52,663 nucleotides of DNA from CAYQMF01 sp964418595 (GCA_964418595.1 CAYQMF010000036.1:1-52663), one strand, 5' to 3'; shown: positions 40,322 to 48,702, counted from the first letter of the stretch. The notes: generated by a model from the sequence alone, not told the origin. A program made the numbers and translations.

Positions 40322-41920
40322 TCAATCGTCGAGTCGCTTGCGGGTGACGAGGTCGTAGCGCTGCCGGGCGCCGACGCGCGTGGGCGTCGTTGCCGCGTCG
40401 GCGTGCGCCGCGCCGCGGTCGAGGAAGTGGACGGCGTGCTCGCCGGACACGGTGGCGACGTTGCCCTGCACGACGAGCGCCGTGCCTTCGTCGATGCCGA
40501 TGCCGAGGAGCTGCGGGAAGCGCGCGATCACACTCGCGAGGTCGCGCTCGCGCTTGCGCTGCGTGAAGTGTTGGTCGATCGCGCAACCGGGAAGGAAGCC
40601 GAACCCGTGCTCGTAGCCCTCGGCCATCATCGTCTCGTTGCCGAGCGGATGGCCGCGCACCATGTACTCGGCCTGGATGGTCGCCCCGGCGGAGCTGCCG
40701 CCGATCACGCCGCCGCGGCGCAGCACGTCGTGGAACAACTCGACGGCGCCGGTGCCGTCGTACGCGTCGACGAAGCGCCACTGCCGGCCGCCGCCGAACC
40801 ACACGCCGGTGGCGTGGCGGAGCGCGCTGACGAACTCCTCGCCCTGCGTCGCCTGGCCGCGCTGCCACAGCACGGTGACGTTGCGCGCGCCGGCGCGCAC
40901 GAAGAGCTGGTCTTCGCTGGCGGCGCGGCCGGGCGCCGGGTCGGGCACGGCCGTGGGCAGCACGACGATGGAGGCGTCGGGCCCACCGGCCAGCTCCACG
41001 AAGCGCGCAACGACCTCCGCCGGCAGGCGGCCGCCGCCGGCGATGACGAGCGCTCCCGCCGGCACGCGCGCCGGCGCAAGCACCGCGGGTGGGAACTCCG
41101 GGCCCATGCGATCGCGCGCCGCGCGCCGCAGCGCGGTGAGGTCGGCGACGGCGCCCGCCTTCAGCTCCTGGGTGGTTGCGGGTCGCCCCGCGCCGGGCGC
41201 GAGCACGGCGTGCACCGCGGCGGCGCCGAGCACCTCGAGGCGGCGGCCGCGCACGACGAGCGCGGTGCTCTCGTCGATGCCGAGGCCGAGGTGCCCCGGG
41301 TTCGCCGCGAGCACGCCGGCGAGGCGCGCCTGCCGCGAGCGCGCCGCGAAGTGCTGGTCGAGCACGACGCCCGGCAGGTGGTCGAAGCCCTGCGCCGTGC
41401 GCGCCTCCTCCCGGCCGCCGCCGATCATGAGGCGGCACTGGATGGCGGTGCCCGCCGACGTGCCACCGATCACGCCGCCGCGGGCGAGGACCGCGCGCAG
41501 CTCCTTCTCCACGGCGGTGCCTAGGTAGGCCTCGGCGATGCGATTCTGGTCGCCGCCGGAGAACCACACCGCGGTCGCGTCGCGCAGCGGTGCGGTGAAG
41601 TCGTCGCGGTCGGCGGTCGCGCGCTCGCGTGTGTGCAGGCGCACCACGCTCTGCAGGCCGCGCGCGCGCCAGCTCGCGAGCGACGCATCCGCGTCGGCGT
41701 CGTCGGCGCGGCTCGTGGCAGTGGGGACCACGACGAGGCGGGCCGCGGGGCCGCCGGCCAGCGTCACGAAGCGGGCGACGACGTCGTCGGGCATCCGGCC
41801 GCCGCCGACCAGGAACAGCGTGCCCGCGATGCCGTCGGGCGCCACCGGCGGCGCCACCACCTGCGCGGCGAGCGTCGCCTGCAGGAGCAGCAGGAGCAAC
41901 GCTCCGCGCGCGCGGCTCAC
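40322..41920 (-). CDS. Secreted tandem cyanophycinase-like (peptidase S51) protein
   Basis: 532 residues from a GTG at 41920 that overlaps the peroxiredoxin stop (GTGA). Signal peptide ARGALLLLLLQATLAAQ. Two complete copies of the S51 fold follow, about 32-240 and 288-510. Each has the nucleophile motif: GGTSAGTAIQ with Ser155 and GGSSAGATIQ with Ser410. Each also has the following DQHFAARSRQARL / DQHFTQRKRERDL and a GIDESTAL / GIDEGTAL. S51 enzymes cleave cyanophycin (multi-Arg-Asp) or related isoaspartyl and aspartyl-terminal peptides. Two active-looking domains in one exported chain is unusual; most members have one. It would act outside the cytoplasm on an external polymer. Substrate inferred. 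Confidence 0.9.
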   Translation of the reverse strand: MSRARGALLLLLLQATLAAQVVAPPVAPDGIAGTLFLVGGGRMPDDVVARFVTLAGGPAARLVVVPTATSRADDADADASLASWRARGLQSVVRLHTRERATADRDDFTAPLRDATAVWFSGGDQNRIAEAYLGTAVEKELRAVLARGGVIGGTSAGTAIQCRLMIGGGREEARTAQGFDHLPGVVLDQHFAARSRQARLAGVLAANPGHLGLGIDESTALVVRGRRLEVLGAAAVHAVLAPGAGRPATTQELKAGAVADLTALRRAARDRMGPEFPPAVLAPARVPAGALVIAGGGRLPAEVVARFVELAGGPDASIVVLPTAVPDPAPGRAASEDQLFVRAGARNVTVLWQRGQATQGEEFVSALRHATGVWFGGGRQWRFVDAYDGTGAVELFHDVLRRGGVIGGSSAGATIQAEYMVRGHPLGNETMMAEGYEHGFGFLPGCAIDQHFTQRKRERDLASVIARFPQLLGIGIDEGTALVVQGNVATVSGEHAVHFLDRGAAHADAATTPTRVGARQRYDLVTRKRLDD

Positions 41921-42567
41921 AGGGTCTTGGTGGAGAGGTACCAGTCCTTGCGCTCGATGCCGGCCTCCTTCATGCGCGCCTCCGCGGCGGCGATGGTCTT
42001 GGGCGGTGGCACGACCACCTGCTTGCCCGGGGTCCAGCCCTCCGGCGTGGCGCAGGCGTTCTTGTCGGCGGTCTGCAGCGAGGTGACGAGGCGCAGGATC
42101 TCCTCGACGCTGCGGCCGTTGGTCATCGGGTAGTAGATCATCGCGCGCACCACCTGCTTGTCGTCGATGACGAACACGCAGCGCACGGTGGCGGTCTCCG
42201 ACGCGCCGGGGTGGATCATGCCGAACGCGTGCGCGACCTTCATGTCGAGGTCGGCGATCATCGGGTAGGCGATCTTGACGTCGAACTTCTCCTCGATGTT
42301 GCGCACCCAGGCGATGTGCGAGAACACCGAGTCGATCGACAGGCCCATCAGCTCGCAGTTGAGCTTCTGGAAGTCGCCGTGCTTGCGCGCGAAGGCGACG
42401 AGTTCCGTCGTGCACACCGGCGTGAAGTCGGCGGGGTGGCTGAACAGCACCAGCCACTTGCCCTTGAAGTCGTCGAGGGTCTTGGGGCCGTGCGTCGTGT
42501 TCGCGGTGAACTTGGGCGCGGGGCTGTTGAGGGTGGGGAGGGAGGGGCGGGGGGTCGTCGTGTCCAT
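41917..42567 (-). CDS. 1-Cys peroxiredoxin (Prx6-type)
   Basis: 216 residues. A thioredoxin-fold peroxidase reducing H2O2 and organic peroxides. Peroxidatic Cys52 lies in SHPADFTPVCTTEL, and GLSIDSVFSHIAW and YPMIADLDMKVAHAFGM fit the family; the long C-terminal arm ending ERKDWYLSTKTL is typical of the Prx6 group. The 26-base gap after the persulfide dioxygenase-rhodanese gene and the GTGA overlap with the cyanophycinase-like gene show an operon. Other cysteines are present near 72 and 195, but a classical resolving Cys is not evident. Cytoplasmic. Together with the first gene this suggests a response to oxidised or sulfur-loaded thiols. Confidence 0.93.
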   Translation of the reverse strand: MDTTTPRPSLPTLNSPAPKFTANTTHGPKTLDDFKGKWLVLFSHPADFTPVCTTELVAFARKHGDFQKLNCELMGLSIDSVFSHIAWVRNIEEKFDVKIAYPMIADLDMKVAHAFGMIHPGASETATVRCVFVIDDKQVVRAMIYYPMTNGRSVEEILRLVTSLQTADKNACATPEGWTPGKQVVVPPPKTIAAAEARMKEAGIERKDWYLSTKTL

Positions 42568-42593
42568 GGGTCTCTTGGGTGGGAAGGATCGCG

Positions 42594-43688
42594 TCAGCCC
42601 TTGGCGTCGGCCGATCCGAACTCCTGTGGGTAGCCGGCGATGCTCCAGGCCTGCATGCCGCCGGCGACGTTGACTGCGCGCGCAAAGCCGGCCTTGCGCA
42701 GCAGGTCCGTGGCGCGGGCGGAGCGCGCGCCGCTCCGGCAGATCACGAACAGGTCGCGGGCGCGGACGTCGTCGAGCTCGCGGAGCCGCGCCTCGAGCTG
42801 CTTGACCGAGAGGTTGCGCGCACCAGGGACGTGGCCGAGTTCGCCGACATACTCGTGCGGTTCGCGCACGTCGAGCACGAGGAAGGGCGCGGTGCTCGCG
42901 CGCAGGCGCGAGACGAGTTCTTCGGGTGCGACCGTGGGCACCGCCGGAGGGGCGTCGCCGCCGCGCACCTCGCAGCAGGCGCCTTCGGTGGGGATCGCGA
43001 GGCCCGCCGCGTCGGTGCGGCCCTCGGCGTTGGCGCGCAGCACGTCGAGCATCCACGCCGCGGGGTCGAGGCGCAGGTCGCTGAGCCAGCGCACGTAGTC
43101 GTCGCGGCTGCGGTGCTGCAGGCGCGGGTTGCGGCGGCGCTCGTCGGCGAGGCGGCCGTGGTCGTTGCCGCGGTAGTCGTGGCCGGGCAGCACGGTGAGG
43201 TCGCCCGGGAGGGCCTGGAGCTTCTGCAGGCTGTCCCAGTGCTCGCCAGGATCGCCGCCCAGCAGGTCGGTGCGGCCTGCGCCACCTTCGCCCAGGAAGA
43301 GGAAGTCGCCGGTGAACAGGGTCGCCTCGCCCAGCAGGGCCATGCTGTCCTTGGTGTGGCCCGGGGTGTGCAGCACGCGCAGCGCGACATCGCCACACAG
43401 GACGCTGTCGCCCTCGCGCAGGTGCTCCGTGGCGGTGCGCACCGGGCTCTGATGGTGCATCGCGTACGGTACCTTGGCTTGCTCTGCGAGCAGGGTGCCG
43501 GCCGACACGTGGTCGGCGTGCGTGTGCGTGTCGAGCACGCGCACGAGCTTCAAGTTGCCGTCGGCAAGGATCCGGCGGTAGGCGTCGACGTGGTCGAGCA
43601 CCGGGTCGACGAGCATCGCTTCGCGCGAACGGTCACAGGCGACGAGCCAGGTCTTGCACGCGCCGGGGTTGAGGGACTGCAGGAGCAT
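42594..43688 (-). CDS. Persulfide dioxygenase-rhodanese fusion protein
   Basis: 364 residues from the ATG at 43688; an upstream start at 43739 would add 17 residues unlike the family. The N-terminal metallo-beta-lactamase fold (1-~215) is of the ETHE1 type: THTHADH (54-60), His111 in TPGHTKDS, Asp128 in FTGDFLFLG, and His170 in LPGHDY supply the iron ligands. It oxidises glutathione- or other low-molecular persulfide to sulfite. The C-terminal rhodanese (about 252-355) has active Cys317 in VICRSGARS and VAGGMQAW, and can join sulfite and persulfide sulfur to thiosulfate. Such fusions are known as persulfide dioxygenase-rhodanese proteins. First gene of the operon; TATCCT (43716-43711) is a candidate -10. 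Confidence 0.92.
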   Translation of the reverse strand: MLLQSLNPGACKTWLVACDRSREAMLVDPVLDHVDAYRRILADGNLKLVRVLDTHTHADHVSAGTLLAEQAKVPYAMHHQSPVRTATEHLREGDSVLCGDVALRVLHTPGHTKDSMALLGEATLFTGDFLFLGEGGAGRTDLLGGDPGEHWDSLQKLQALPGDLTVLPGHDYRGNDHGRLADERRRNPRLQHRSRDDYVRWLSDLRLDPAAWMLDVLRANAEGRTDAAGLAIPTEGACCEVRGGDAPPAVPTVAPEELVSRLRASTAPFLVLDVREPHEYVGELGHVPGARNLSVKQLEARLRELDDVRARDLFVICRSGARSARATDLLRKAGFARAVNVAGGMQAWSIAGYPQEFGSADAKG

Positions 43689-43801
43689 GGGATCGTCCGG
43701 TGGGGTGGTCAGGATAGCGACCGCGCCAGTCGCCGGCACGCGCGGGGCGCGATCCGGCGCGCTGGCCTTGCGTCGCGCCCGCCGCTGCCGACAGTCCCGC
43801 C

Positions 43802-45019
43802 GTGGACGTCGTCCTCTCCGTCTTCGTCGTCGTGTACGTGGGCATGGTGCTCGGCGGCGTGCCGGGGCTGCGCCTCGACCGCACCGGCGTGGCCCTGCTG
43901 GGCGCGATTGCGCTCGTGGCGTCTGGCGCGCTCGGCCTGGATGCGGCGTGGGCGGCGGCCGACGTGCCGACGATCGCCCTGCTCGTGGGGTTGATGGTCG
44001 TGTCCGCGCAGCTCCGGCTCGGGGGCTTCTATACGGCGGTGACCCTGCGCCTGGCGCGGAGCGGCGGGCAGCCGCAGGTGCTGATGCTGTGGGTCGTGCT
44101 CGCGGCGGGCGGACTGTCGGCCTTGCTGGTCAACGACATCGTGTGCCTGGCGATGGCGCCGGTCCTCGTCGACATCTGCCAGCGACGCGGGCTCGACCCG
44201 GTGCCGTTCCTGCTCGCGTTGATGGCCGCGTCGAACATCGGGTCGGCGGCGACGCTCATCGGCAACCCGCAGAACATGCTCATCGGCCAGCGGCTGGCGA
44301 TGTCGTTCTCGGGCTATCTGCTCTCGGCCCTGCCACCGGTGCTGCTCAGCCTGCTCTTGGCGTGGGGGCTCCTGTGCCTTGCGTACCGGGGGCGCTTCGC
44401 GCGCGAGCTGCCACCCGCGGCCGCGACCCTGCGCGCGCTCGACCGCTGGCAGACCGGCAAGGGCCTCGCTGCGCTCGCCCTGCTGATGGTGGCGTTCCTC
44501 GCCACGGGCTGGCCGCGCGAGGTCGTGACGCTCGCCGTCGCCGGCGTGCTGTTGTGCTCGCGCCGCCTCGCCTCGCACGAGATGCTCGGGCTGGTCGACT
44601 GGCAGCTCTGCCTGTTGTTCTTCGGGCTGTTCGTGGTGAACCACGCGCTCGCGGCGAGCGGGCATCTGGCCGCGGGGCTGCAGTGGGTGCGCGACCTCGG
44701 CGTCGATCCGGCGGCGCCCGCGGCGCTGTTCGTGCTCACCGTCGTCGGCTCGAACATCGTGTCGAACGTGCCGGCGGTGATGCTCCTGCTCCCGGTCGCG
44801 ACGCACCCGGATGCCGGTGCGGTGCTCGCACTCGGCAGCACCTTCGCCGGCAACCTGTTCCTGGTGGGCAGCATCGCCAACCTCATCGTCGTCGAGCAGG
44901 CGCGCCGGTGCGGCGTCGAGCCCGTGGCGCGCGGTTGGGTCGCCGAGCACGCGCGCGTCGGCATCCCGATCACCCTGGCGAGCCTCGCGTGCGCAGCGGG
45001 CTGGCTCGCGGTGGCGTGA
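43802..45019 (+). CDS. Anion permease of the ArsB/NhaD (SLC13-like, YbiR-like) superfamily
   Basis: 405 residues from a GTG at 43802. About eleven hydrophobic segments. The superfamily signature is clear twice: LALMAASNIGSAATLIGNPQNMLIG (about 138-162) and, in the second half, VVGSNIVSNVPAVMLLLP (about 317-334). These are the two inverted re-entrant loops that bind the anion. The NPQN form is typical of the YbiR-like anion transporter group rather than true ArsB. Substrate unknown; sulfate, sulfite, thiosulfate or a dicarboxylate are all possible. Divergent from the persulfide dioxygenase operon and ending base-to-base against the TauE/SafE gene. Confidence 0.85.
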   Translation: MDVVLSVFVVVYVGMVLGGVPGLRLDRTGVALLGAIALVASGALGLDAAWAAADVPTIALLVGLMVVSAQLRLGGFYTAVTLRLARSGGQPQVLMLWVVLAAGGLSALLVNDIVCLAMAPVLVDICQRRGLDPVPFLLALMAASNIGSAATLIGNPQNMLIGQRLAMSFSGYLLSALPPVLLSLLLAWGLLCLAYRGRFARELPPAAATLRALDRWQTGKGLAALALLMVAFLATGWPREVVTLAVAGVLLCSRRLASHEMLGLVDWQLCLLFFGLFVVNHALAASGHLAAGLQWVRDLGVDPAAPAALFVLTVVGSNIVSNVPAVMLLLPVATHPDAGAVLALGSTFAGNLFLVGSIANLIVVEQARRCGVEPVARGWVAEHARVGIPITLASLACAAGWLAVA

Positions 45020-45769
45020 TCAGGAGTGCAGGAGCTGCCAGACCAGACGGCCGAGGACGACGACGGTGATCACCAGCACCACCACGCGCACGCCGGCGTG
45101 ACCCTTGGCGATGCTCCAGCGGCTGGCGAGGAAGCTGCCGAGCGTCGCGGCGATGGCGAGCGCGATGGCGGGGGGCCAGGCGACCGCGCCGTGCGCGCCG
45201 AACTGGGCGACGCTCACGATCGCGGACACGAGGACCAGCGCCATCTTGCAGGTGTTCACCGCCACGAGGTCGCGGCTGTAGAACGCGGTCAGGGCGAGGA
45301 TCGCGACGAGGCCGGTGCCGACCTGCACGAAGCCCATGTGCATGCCCACGATCGAAAGGCCGAGGAACGCGAGCCAGGGGCTCCTGCGGGGAGCGGCGAG
45401 CGCGATGTTGCGGTTGCGCACCTGCTGGATCAGGACGGCGACCATGACCACCAGCAGGTAGCCGCGCCAAACCCACTCCGGCAGTTCGAGGGCCAGGTAC
45501 ACGCCGAGCAGCGTGCCGGGCACGGTGCACAGCGCGAGCAGCCACGCCCGCCGCTCGATGTGCAGGCCCTTGCTGTGGAACCCGAGCCAGCCGCCGAGCC
45601 CGATGCCGATCGCGGCGAGGCGCAGGCTGCCGTTGGCCAGCGCAGGCGACAGCCCGCTCGCCAGCTCGAAGGCCATCAATCCGAGCACGCCCGCGGCGCC
45701 CGCGAGGTTGTTGATCGCGCCCATCGCGAAGCCCGCGACGAGCAGCCAGCAGAGCTCGACGGGGCTCAT
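45020..45769 (-). CDS. TauE/SafE-family permease
   Basis: 249 residues, seven or eight membrane helices. The family pattern is present: LLVAGFAMGAINNLAGAAGVLGL near the start, then GIGLGGWLGF, TVPGTLLGVYLALELPE, and the second-half repeat GFVQVGTGLVAILAL with FYSRDLVAVNTCKMALVL. Members export or import sulfite, sulfoacetate or other organosulfur anions. It lies 23 bases after mdh on the same strand, so it is probably co-transcribed, and it ends directly against the anion permease (TGATCA at 45017-45022 contains both stops). With a sulfite-forming persulfide dioxygenase 2 kb away, sulfite export is a reasonable inference. Confidence 0.87.
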   Translation of the reverse strand: MSPVELCWLLVAGFAMGAINNLAGAAGVLGLMAFELASGLSPALANGSLRLAAIGIGLGGWLGFHSKGLHIERRAWLLALCTVPGTLLGVYLALELPEWVWRGYLLVVMVAVLIQQVRNRNIALAAPRRSPWLAFLGLSIVGMHMGFVQVGTGLVAILALTAFYSRDLVAVNTCKMALVLVSAIVSVAQFGAHGAVAWPPAIALAIAATLGSFLASRWSIAKGHAGVRVVVLVITVVVLGRLVWQLLHS

Positions 45770-45792
45770 GAGCCGACGGGCCGCACGCCCGC

Positions 45793-46779
45793 CTACCCGA
45801 GCAGGTGCTTGACGATGCTGCGCTCTTCCTCGAGCTCGGCGATCGTGCGCGCGATCTTCTCGCGCGAGAACGCGTCGACCGACAGCCCCGGCACGATCTT
45901 CCAGTTGCCCTGCCCGTCGGTGGTGCAGGGGTACGAGGTGATGAGCCCCTTGGGCAGGTCGTACTCGCCCTGGCTGCGCACGCAGAGCGATGTCCATTGG
46001 CCCTTGGGCGTCGGCCGGTAGAGATCGCGGGCGTGATCGATGGCGGCGCTCGCCGCCGACAACGCCGACGACTTGCCGCGGGCGTCGATGATCGCCTTGC
46101 CGCGCTCCTGCACGGTGCCGATGAAGGCCCCGCGCAACCACGCGTCGTCGTGGATCACCTTCGCCGCCGGCTGGCCCTTGATCGTGGCGTGGTGCCAGTC
46201 GGGGTACTGCGTGTTGCTGTGGTTGCCCCAGATCGTGACGTTGTGCACGTCCGACCAGGCTGCGCCGGCGCGCAGGGCGAGCTGGGCCGCGGCGCGGTTC
46301 TGGTCGAGGCGGGTCATCGCCGTGAAACGCTCCTGCGGCACGCCGGGCGCGTTGTGCATGGCGATCAGGCAGTTGGTGTTGCACGGGTTGCCGACCACGG
46401 CCACCCGCACGTCGCTCGCGGCGACTTCGGCGATGGCGCGGCCCTGGCCCACGAAGATCGGGCCGTTGTCGAGGATCAGGTCCTTGCGCTCCATCCCCTT
46501 GCCGCGCGGCTTGCTGCCGACGAGCAGGCACAGGTTCGCGCCCTTGAAGGCGACCTCGACCTTGTCCGTGCACACGATGCCCTGCAGGAGCGGGAAGGCG
46601 CAGTCCTCGAGTTCCATGCGCACGCCTTCGAGCGACGGCAGGACCGGGGTGACTTCGAGGAGGTGGAGGATGACCGGGGTGTCCTGGCCGAAGATCTCGC
46701 CGGCCGCGATGCGGGGCAGCAGGCTGTAGCCGATCTGGCCCGCGGCTCCGGTCACGGCGACGCGTCGTACTGGCTTCAT
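45793..46779 (-). CDS. mdh: Malate dehydrogenase (cytosolic-type)
   Basis: 328 residues. NAD-dependent conversion of malate to oxaloacetate in the TCA cycle. It has the Rossmann motif VAVTGAAGQIGYSLL (7-21), the active-site loop SKPRGKGMERKDLI, VVGNPCNTNC, the TRLDQNRA block, and the catalytic-His segment WGNHSNTQYPD. The length and GAAGQIGY start match the cytosolic-type (type 2) malate dehydrogenases, not the LDH-like ones. Usual members have an Ala and Pro in the active-site loop (GAxPRGPGMER) where this has Ser and Lys, a small variation. Preceded by CACGGCTAGAGT, a -10 candidate 9 bases from the ATG; first gene of a likely pair with the TauE/SafE gene. Confidence 0.95.
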   Translation of the reverse strand: MKPVRRVAVTGAAGQIGYSLLPRIAAGEIFGQDTPVILHLLEVTPVLPSLEGVRMELEDCAFPLLQGIVCTDKVEVAFKGANLCLLVGSKPRGKGMERKDLILDNGPIFVGQGRAIAEVAASDVRVAVVGNPCNTNCLIAMHNAPGVPQERFTAMTRLDQNRAAAQLALRAGAAWSDVHNVTIWGNHSNTQYPDWHHATIKGQPAAKVIHDDAWLRGAFIGTVQERGKAIIDARGKSSALSAASAAIDHARDLYRPTPKGQWTSLCVRSQGEYDLPKGLITSYPCTTDGQGNWKIVPGLSVDAFSREKIARTIAELEEERSIVKHLLG

Positions 46780-46788
46780 GGGGCGCGC

Positions 46789-46794
46789 ACTCTA
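46789..46794 (-). promoter_or_regulatory. Candidate -10 element TAGAGT of mdh (leaderless type)
   Basis: On the minus strand TAGAGT lies 9 bases before the mdh ATG at 46779. Its context CACGGCTAGAGT nearly repeats the one before the kinase at 17886. No Shine-Dalgarno is visible. Confidence 0.5.
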
Positions 46795-46843
46795 GCCGTG
46801 GCCCACCGCGTTTTCTTCCTCGCGCGCGACGCGCGCGGCCGAG

Positions 46844-47149
46844 TCAGTCGGTCGGCGACTCCTGCCCTTGCGCGACCAGCCGGCCTTCGAGGACCGGGGT
46901 GAGGTCGGCGTCGAACACGCGCTGCACGTCGGGGTGCCGCGTGAAGATCGCGTAGGCCTGCGCGTTCTCGAACGCCGAGAACAGCGCGAGCGTGTAGCCG
47001 CCGTGGTCCGACGCCTGGTTGTGCGTGACCGTGAAGTGGATCACGCCGGGCAGCGACTCGGCGAGCTGGCGGAGTTGTTCGCGAGCGTGCCGGACCCGGT
47101 CGAGGGTCACGCCAGGGCGCAGCTGGTACAGCTCGACGTGGTGGAACAT
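46844..47149 (-). CDS. Dabb (stress-responsive alpha/beta barrel) domain protein
   Basis: 101 residues from the ATG at 47149; a TTG three codons further up is less likely. The dimeric ferredoxin-like Dabb fold is recognised from MFHHVELYQLRPGVTLDRV, RQLAESLPGVIHFTVTHNQ, GYTLALFSAFENAQAYAIFTRHPDVQRV and the closing strand. Members act in several small-molecule reactions or as stress proteins; none can be picked here. The gene stands alone, 64 bases from mdh on the same strand. Confidence 0.85.
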   Translation of the reverse strand: MFHHVELYQLRPGVTLDRVRHAREQLRQLAESLPGVIHFTVTHNQASDHGGYTLALFSAFENAQAYAIFTRHPDVQRVFDADLTPVLEGRLVAQGQESPTD

Positions 47150-47228
47150 CACCGCCAAGCTTCGCGCGGGGGCGGTGGGGGTGCCAGCGTTCTGCCCGCC
47201 GAAAGCCCGCGTCGCGTCGCCCAGGGGG

Positions 47229-47630
47229 TCACGTCGCGCGGCGGATGCGCAAGGGCAGGCGCGGGTCCAGCTCCTTGCCCGCCGGATGGCCGTGGTCGAT
47301 GTCGTGATCGCCCTCGATCCAGCAGAAGACCACCTGACCCGGCGCCGGCTGCCCTGGGAAGTGGACGGTGACCGGGTTCATGCGCAGGACGGTGAGGCCC
47401 AGCTTCACGAGTTCGCGCCGCCCGTTCTCGATCGCGTCGTCGTGCTCGCGGATCGCGGAGTCGAGGTCCGCCAGCGCCTGCGTCAGCCCCTCCGGCGAGT
47501 GGCACGCCTCCAACTGGTCGCGCAGCCGCACCGCACGCTGGCGCTCGCTGCGGCGCTCCGCCATCTCGGCGGCGATCGCCTTCACGAGGGGCAGCAGACC
47601 ATTGGCTTGCGCAAGGTTGAACGACGGCAT
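47229..47630 (-). CDS. DUF2203 family protein
   Basis: 133 residues from the ATG at 47630; the open frame extends a further 17 codons that are not family-like. The DUF2203 pattern is clear: start MPSFNLAQANGLLPLVKAI, a helical hairpin rich in Glu and Arg, then LGLTVLRMNPVTVHFPGQPAPGQVVFCWIEGDHDIDHGHPAG (in pieces), where the family has VDFP, LCW and the acidic plus histidine end. Function unknown in the literature I know. AGAGG about nine bases before the ATG is a weak Shine-Dalgarno. Confidence 0.85.
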   Translation of the reverse strand: MPSFNLAQANGLLPLVKAIAAEMAERRSERQRAVRLRDQLEACHSPEGLTQALADLDSAIREHDDAIENGRRELVKLGLTVLRMNPVTVHFPGQPAPGQVVFCWIEGDHDIDHGHPAGKELDPRLPLRIRRAT

Positions 47631-47994
47631 CGCGGGGACCTCTTCGTTGCTCGCGGGCGCGCATGCGCGCCACGGCAGCAACTAGTGTTGTCTGAGCGGT
47701 GTGTAACCGTCGGCCGTACGCTCGGCTTTCGCGGATTTCGCGCTGGGCGAGGCTGCGCGCGTTGACGCGATCGCGATCTCGTCGGGCGGAAGTGGATTGC
47801 GGCCATCCCGATGCGGTCGAGTCGTGGCCAACTCCGCCGCGTGCTCATGCTCCCTCTCATCCCGAGTGTCAGTCGTCCCATGCGTCTCGGTGTCCATCTC
47901 TGCTGAGCGCGCTCGTTCGGGATGGCCGCGCTCCAAGAGTTGTGAGGCGACGAGGCCGATTCGCGCCGCTTTTTCTTCGGTCTTCGTACCTGGC
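47631..47994. other. Intergenic region, no gene recognised
   Basis: 364 bases between DUF2203 and the methyltransferase gene. Open frames exist on both strands, but they are Arg/Ser/His-rich and show no motif or signal sequence. On the minus strand TTACAC and TAGTTG near 47706-47685 make a weak sigma-70-like pair for the DUF2203 gene. A small CAAC-TAGT-GTTG hairpin lies at about 47689-47700. Base composition is slightly lower in GC than the genes around it. Confidence 0.4.
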
Positions 47995-48702
47995 TCACCG
48001 CCGCGCGGCGGCACGCACCCTTCGCCACACCGACTGCACCGGTTCGGCGCGTCCCGCCAGGATCGCACTGGCCACGATGTGAACTGCGGCGAGGTCGACG
48101 CTCGCGTCGCCCACCGCGGCTGCCATCTCGACCAGCGCGGCCGCGTCGTCGAGCGTCTCCATGCTCGCGAGAAGGTGCGCCGCCACGTCGCGGAGGCCCG
48201 CGCTCTCGAGCGCCTCGCGCACGGCGTCGACCGCGTAGCCCGCGAGCGTCCCGGCCTCGACGCAGCGTGCGTGGCCGGACTCGGCGAGGCAGCGGTGCAG
48301 ATCGTCGTTGACCCCGGGGCCGGGCAGGTCGAGGACTAGGCGGCCGCCGAGGCGGAGCCCGTGGCGCGCGACCCCGGCGAACCGGGCGGCGGGTTCGGCG
48401 CAGGCCAGGGTCGGCGCGGCAAGGCACGCGTCGAAGCGCCCAAGGTCGTGTCGGCTCGCGGCGGTCAGGTGCACGTCGACCACGCGCAGGTTGCGGGTCG
48501 CGCCCGCAACTTCATGCAGGTCGACGCGGGGGCGGCGCACGGCGACGACGACGATGCCGGTGGAGCCCACGGAGCGCGCGAGCTGGGCGGCGGCGTTCGC
48601 CGGGAGGTCGTCGCACACGAGAACCCGCTCGCCGCGCCTGAGCGCGAGCGTCGCCATGCTGGCCGCGAGCCAGGCGGGCACACGCTGGGCGGAGGAGTGC
48701 AT
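47995..48702 (-). CDS. SAM-methyltransferase-fold protein with degenerate SAM motif
   Basis: 235 residues from the ATG at 48702, with AAGGTGG about nine bases upstream. It reads like a class I methyltransferase: ALRRGERVLVCDDLPANAAAQLA takes the place of motif I (usually VLDxGxGxG), GIVVVAVRRPRVDLHEV of motif II, RVVDVHL and FDACLAAPTL of the later strands, and LRLGGRLVLDLPGP of the post-IV strand. The glycine-rich loop is gone, so SAM binding may be lost or changed. No specific substrate signature is seen. Divergent from glpD with 93 bases between starts. Confidence 0.65.
   Translation of the reverse strand: MHSSAQRVPAWLAASMATLALRRGERVLVCDDLPANAAAQLARSVGSTGIVVVAVRRPRVDLHEVAGATRNLRVVDVHLTAASRHDLGRFDACLAAPTLACAEPAARFAGVARHGLRLGGRLVLDLPGPGVNDDLHRCLAESGHARCVEAGTLAGYAVDAVREALESAGLRDVAAHLLASMETLDDAAALVEMAAAVGDASVDLAAVHIVASAILAGRAEPVQSVWRRVRAAARR

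Noticed and set aside
47699..48082. Plus-strand open frame of 127 codons in the 47.6-48 kb gap
   Set aside because: Arg/Ser/His-rich, no motif, and its end runs antisense into the methyltransferase gene.
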